Source: Enterobacteriaceae bacterium UBA2655 (GTDB lineage Bacteria > Pseudomonadota > Gammaproteobacteria > Enterobacterales > Enterobacteriaceae). Taken from it: a stretch of 20,584 nucleotides of DNA. The notes beneath the pieces are model-generated. The model was not told the DNA's origin and searched no databases. It saw only the letters and a list, made by a program, of their open reading frames with translations. Every line of letters starts with the position of its first letter. Position 1 is the stretch's first letter. The stretch spans positions 1 through 20,584 of the forward strand of contig DENB01000100.1 in NCBI GenBank assembly GCA_002359495.1, in the 5' to 3' direction. The position numbers and the translations under genes are program-made. Below are positions 17,977-20,584 of this stretch, piece by piece.

Positions 17977-18005
17977 AATATAGATAGCGCGCCACATAAT
18001 TGCAA
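17977..18005 (-). promoter_or_regulatory. ohrR promoter predicting a leaderless mRNA
   Basis: TTGCAA (18005-18000), a 17-nt spacer and TATATT (17982-17977) are followed by 7 nt and then the ohrR ATG. Initiation at the usual distance falls on the A of ATG. TTGC-TTGCAA repeats around the -35 might be part of an operator. Confidence 0.7.
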
Positions 18006-18030
18006 GCAACCTTTTACCAGCAGAGGTGAA

Positions 18031-18621
18031 ATGATGATGTTTTCACTGGAAGAGCAGGCGCGGCGCTATGCCACAACAGCCCATGCGGAAATGGGGCAAC
18101 GCCGGAAATATACCGGCGAACCTTATATCGTTCATCCGGCTGCCGTCGTCGAGCTGGTGCGCAGCGTAGCCCATGACGAGACGATGCTGGCCGCCGCCTG
18201 GCTGCACGATACGGTTGAGGATACGCCGACAACGTTACAGGATATCGAATCTCATTTCGGCGAGCCGGTCGCCCGCCTGGTCGCGATGCTGACCGACAGC
18301 GCGCAGCCCGATGCCCGCAACCGCGCGGCGCGCAAGCTGGCGCATTTTCGCCATACGGCTAACGCCTCGCCCGAAGCGCAAACCATTAAACTGGCGGATA
18401 TTATCGACAATACCCACTCCATTGTTCGTTTCGATCCCCATTTCGCCCGCGTCTATCTGGTGGAAAAACGGGTGCAGATCGGCCTGCTTAAACAGGGCGA
18501 CGCGCGCCTGTGGCAGCAGGCGTCGACCGTTATCGCAGGCGGCATCGATCAGCTGGCGCAGCCGCCGTATAGCGTGCCGGAGAGTTGGTTCGTCAAGCAG
18601 GCGGCGAAATATGGCGGCTAA
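18031..18621 (+). CDS. Small HD-domain hydrolase, MESH1/SpoT-hydrolase-like
   Basis: This 196-residue soluble protein is a single HD metal-hydrolase domain. Residues [13 protein letters not shown] (24-36), LHDTVEDT (58-65), [15 protein letters not shown] (75-89) and IKLADIIDN (119-127) supply H35, H59/D60, E63/D64 and D123. That is the metal-binding pattern and spacing of the ppGpp hydrolase domain of SpoT and of metazoan MESH1. By family knowledge it could hydrolyse (p)ppGpp or NADPH; no synthetase or TGS domain is attached. Many databases would simply say HD domain protein. Three ATGs in a row (18031, 18034, 18037) follow GAGGTGAA; the second or third has better spacing. It diverges from ohrR, with about 25 nt between the ohrR -35 and its start. 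Confidence 0.85.
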   Translation: MMMFSLEEQARRYATTAHAEMGQRRKYTGEPYIVHPAAVVELVRSVAHDETMLAAAWLHDTVEDTPTTLQDIESHFGEPVARLVAMLTDSAQPDARNRAARKLAHFRHTANASPEAQTIKLADIIDNTHSIVRFDPHFARVYLVEKRVQIGLLKQGDARLWQQASTVIAGGIDQLAQPPYSVPESWFVKQAAKYGG

Positions 18622-18628
18622 TCAGGCA

Positions 18629-18653
18629 GAAAAAACCCGCCGGGCGGCGGGTT
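18629..18653 (-). terminator. Terminator between the HD gene and yiaG
   Basis: AACCCGCC pairs with GGCGGGTT. On the minus strand TTTT follows, giving a good terminator for yiaG. On the plus strand only TTAATC follows, so it would stop the HD transcript less efficiently. Confidence 0.8.
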
Positions 18654-18662
18654 AATCAACGG

Positions 18663-18965
18663 CTATTTTTGGTTCAACAGTTGTCGACCCAGGTAGGGAT
18701 TGGTATGAAGCAGCTGCATCAGTTTTTGTGCTGTCGCTGAAGGACGAGTGCGGCGCGCTTCCCATTTCTTCACGGCTGAAACGCTTACCCCCATCACTTT
18801 GGCAAATTCATCAAGCTGCATACCAGTCATTTCTCGTAAGCGTTGCGGTTCAGGAATGAATTGTTCTTTAATTCGGATTTCTGAAACGGAAGGCTTAGCA
18901 TCACGTGTCAAAACAATCTGCTCAAGGCTGCTGAGCAATTCAGTCATTGGATCTTTTATTTCCAT
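18663..18965 (-). CDS. yiaG: HTH-type transcriptional regulator YiaG
   Basis: This is a 100-residue XRE-like DNA-binding protein. The N-terminus, MEIKDPMTELLSSLEQIV, is almost that of E. coli YiaG as I remember it, and the rest aligns through the HTH (about 50-72, LDEFAKVMGVSVSAVKKWEARR) and the tail KLMQLLHTNP. The ATG at 18965 has a perfect AAGGAG 6 nt upstream. In E. coli yiaG lies in the same order after eptB, near cspA; cspA is not seen here. The fold is also that of NadS/HigA antitoxins, but no toxin gene adjoins it. Targets are unknown. The leader holds two hairpins. Confidence 0.88.
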   Translation of the reverse strand: MEIKDPMTELLSSLEQIVLTRDAKPSVSEIRIKEQFIPEPQRLREMTGMQLDEFAKVMGVSVSAVKKWEARRTRPSATAQKLMQLLHTNPYLGRQLLNQK

Positions 18966-19016
18966 AGGGAACTCCTTAAAACTCACTATGAAGCACGTGA
19001 AAGGGACGGAGGCGTA

Positions 19017-19033
19017 AACCTGAAGCTCAGGTT
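19017..19033 (-). other. Small hairpin in the yiaG leader
   Basis: AACCTGA-AGC-TCAGGTT is a perfect 7-bp hairpin 52 nt upstream of the yiaG start. It has no U-tract. Confidence 0.5.
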
Positions 19034-19050
19034 CTGAAAGCCGGTTGTTT

Positions 19051-19114
19051 CAGGCTGTATCCCGCAAGGGTTTGTTATGGTTATTTTCTGGAAACCACTA
19101 CGGGACACAGCCTG
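19051..19114 (-). repeat. Long imperfect inverted repeat upstream of yiaG
   Basis: The arms at 19051-19073 and 19092-19114 match at 19 of 23 positions, beginning CAGGCTGT on one side and ending ACAGCCTG on the other, with an 18-nt loop. Read as minus-strand RNA, three of the four mismatches become G-U pairs; read as plus-strand RNA they are A-C clashes. This favours a structured leader transcribed toward yiaG. A miniature transposable element is the other option. Confidence 0.65.
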
Positions 19115-19599
19115 TTGCGCACTGTTAAACATGCCCGAAGGCAATGCAACAAATCACCGGGATCCTAATTATTAGTAGAAACCTCGACCTTTGCCGCCTC
19201 TTCCCTGATTAATTTTTCTTCCAAGCTTATGCTTTTTATATGACCGACAGGTTAACTGTTTGAGTTTTCAGATAATGCCGCATCGGCATTCATCAGAAAA
19301 TTTTTCTGTTATGGACAAATTTGCTATTGCCCCCCAGCTCACGCCTGCCCTGCCGCCAATCTTTACCCAGCAAAAAAAGCGCCAGATCTGCATCCTTTTG
19401 ATCTTGATAACTTTCGGTTAGTTATCGCTATAGCGGCCTCTGCGCGCTGCACGCTTTTCGCTCTTTTCCTGCACCGCCAGCGCGCATCGGTAAACAGGCG
19501 GAGCGCCAGACAATCGACGCCCCGCTTTCGCACGCCGGGAAATAAAAATAAATACCATTATTTAACATAGATTTAGATCCCCTTTTCACCTGAACCCTC
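19115..19599. other. Gene-free region between yiaG and the FCD regulator
   Basis: No credible gene is seen on either strand. The stretch is AT-rich with short runs of low GC. Promoters for both flanking genes should lie here, but I cannot place them with confidence. Confidence 0.5.
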
Positions 19600-19622
19600 C
19601 GAACCAATATCAAATTGGTTCG
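19600..19622. promoter_or_regulatory. Palindromic operator candidate for the FCD regulator
   Basis: CGAACCAA-N7-TTGGTTCG is a perfect 8-bp inverted repeat about 80 nt upstream of the regulator gene. A matching half-site, CGAACCAAT, recurs at 19709-19717 over the start codon region. FadR/GntR-type regulators bind short palindromes of this kind, often their own promoter. Confidence 0.6.
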
Positions 19623-19703
19623 CTTTTTGCGTAGCGGTAAACAGCAAACTCAGCGCGCTGACTGCGTCTCAGGCAGCCCTGAATCAAGAAAAACGCGGTT
19701 TAA

Positions 19704-20438
19704 ATGAGCGAACCAATCATGAGTGATACGCCTGAAATCCCGGTTAATTCCAACTCTGCGCTGGAAAAGCTGCGTCAGTTGGTCACAGAACTGGACGCTA
19801 CCCCCGAGCGGCCATTGCCGACCGAGCGCGAGCTGGCTGAGCGTTTCACCGTTGGGCGGCGGGAGATCCGGCGCGCGCTGGATGTACTGGAGGAAGAGGG
19901 CCGCATCTGGCGTAAACAGGGCAAAGGCACCTTCGTCGGCCCCGCCGCGCCGGTGCAGCCGCTGGCGCTGCAGGATCTGCCTCAGCAGTCGAACCTGCTG
20001 GAGGTGATGGAAGCGCGCCTGCATCTGGAGCCGGGCCTGGCGCGCATGGCGGCGCTGCGCGCCAGCAAAGAGCAGATCGCCCTGATGACGCGGCTGCTGG
20101 AGCGCATGCATAACATCGCCCCCGGCGATGACGATCAGCATGAGCTGTGGGACAGCGCCTTTCATCGCGCCATTGCCGAAGCGGCGGGCAACCGTCTGAT
20201 GCTCGGCCTGTTCGACGCTATCGACGCCGTCCGGCGCGATCCCGGCTGGCACCATCTGCGCGTGCAGGCGCGTACCCCGGCGCGCCTGCACCGCTATGAC
20301 GATCACCACGCCCGGCTGGTGAGCTGTATCGCCGACCGACGACCGGCTGACGCCGCTGCGGCGATGCGCGAGCATCTGCTGGCGCTGCAACAGGCCATGA
20401 CAGAAGCCGTTTACCCACCAGAGGAGACGACGCTATGA
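19704..20438 (+). CDS. GntR-family transcriptional regulator with FCD ligand domain
   Basis: This is a 244-residue FadR-subfamily regulator. The winged HTH (about 17-78) shows [22 protein letters not shown], split by nothing unusual, and a wing ending GKGTFVG. The FCD domain (about 98-232) keeps the metal-ligand pattern D150/H154 ([15 protein letters not shown]), H202 and H224 (MREHL), so a metal-bound carboxylate ligand is likely; which one cannot be told. Start is either the ATG at 19704 or at 19719; neither has a good ribosome site. Its stop overlaps the next ATG (ATGA), tying it to the ABC transporter that follows. It likely controls itself and that transporter through the palindrome upstream. 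Confidence 0.9.
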   Translation: MSEPIMSDTPEIPVNSNSALEKLRQLVTELDATPERPLPTERELAERFTVGRREIRRALDVLEEEGRIWRKQGKGTFVGPAAPVQPLALQDLPQQSNLLEVMEARLHLEPGLARMAALRASKEQIALMTRLLERMHNIAPGDDDQHELWDSAFHRAIAEAAGNRLMLGLFDAIDAVRRDPGWHHLRVQARTPARLHRYDDHHARLVSCIADRRPADAAAAMREHLLALQQAMTEAVYPPEETTL

Positions 20439-20584
20439 GCGCTCACAACGCCGCGCCGGTACTGGCCGTGCGTAATCTTCGCGTACAGTTTCGCGGCTCG
20501 CCCGTTACCGTACTGGACAACATCTCCCTGACGCTGCACGCCGGGGAGACGCTGGCGCTGGTCGGCGAATCGGGCTGCGGCAAA
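20435..20584 (+). CDS. Peptide-type ABC transporter ATPase, N-terminal fragment (cut by window edge)
   Basis: Fifty residues are visible. The sequence starts with [12 protein letters not shown], goes on to [20 protein letters not shown] and is cut at the Walker A lysine. It resembles the first half of DppD/OppD/GsiA-type ATPases of the nickel/peptide importer family. GAGGAG lies 9 nt upstream, and the ATG overlaps the regulator stop. Substrate unknown; the coupled FCD regulator hints at an inducible uptake system. Confidence 0.88.
   Translation, partial: MSAHNAAPVLAVRNLRVQFRGSPVTVLDNISLTLHAGETLALVGESGCGK

Noticed and set aside
18663..18965. yiaG as an orphan HigA-type antitoxin
   Set aside because: The N-terminus and position match YiaG, and no toxin-like frame adjoins it; the 47-codon frame upstream (about 18988-19131) is just the inverted repeat read through.
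19428..19613. 61-codon minus-strand frame in the yiaG-regulator gap
   Set aside because: No ribosome site, biased composition and no recognisable family.

Overview
The window looks like the chromosome of a GC-rich enterobacterium. The gene order bcs - dppABCDF - proK - eptB - yiaG matches the corresponding stretch of the Escherichia coli chromosome, while bcsO and the compact bcs operon point to the Erwiniaceae (Pantoea, Mixta or Erwinia) rather than Escherichia. The genus is an inference from remembered gene order and protein similarity; no search was run.

Layout. Positions 1-7607 (minus strand) hold a cellulose synthase operon, bcsO-bcsQ-bcsA-bcsB-bcsC. The genes overlap or nearly touch, and bcsC runs off the left edge. 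The cellulase gene bcsZ is not between bcsB and bcsC, and bcsEFG, which lies between bcs and dpp in E. coli, is absent; an AT-rich gap of about 0.5 kb takes its place. Positions 8135-13862 (minus) hold the complete dipeptide ABC transporter dppA-dppB-dppC-dppD-dppF. It has a long dppA leader carrying a C/A-rich GcvB-type target and hairpins, a terminator-like hairpin after dppA and a strong terminator after dppF. Next comes tRNA-Pro(CGG), proK, with a stringent-type promoter. Its last 19 nt, its terminator and its flank are duplicated downstream. eptB (a phosphoethanolamine transferase for the lipopolysaccharide Kdo) follows, with a possible sigma-E promoter.

Positions 16931-18621 form a small module: the peroxidase gene ohr, its 2-Cys repressor gene ohrR, and a divergent gene for a small HD hydrolase resembling MESH1 (ppGpp/NADPH hydrolases). 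Then come yiaG (a small HTH regulator), a gene-free region of about 0.7 kb with structured repeats, and on the plus strand a GntR/FCD regulator translationally coupled to the first gene of another peptide-type ABC transporter, which is cut by the right edge.

How the genes work together. BcsA, BcsB and BcsC make and export cellulose under c-di-GMP control, with BcsQ and BcsO as accessory factors. DppA delivers dipeptides to the DppBC channel, powered by DppD and DppF. Ohr removes organic hydroperoxides and OhrR senses them. The FCD regulator probably controls the transporter that starts at the right edge. The least ordinary features are the rtT-like tRNA-tail repeat, the apparently leaderless ohrR promoter, the MESH1-like hydrolase and the long wobble-preserving hairpin upstream of yiaG.
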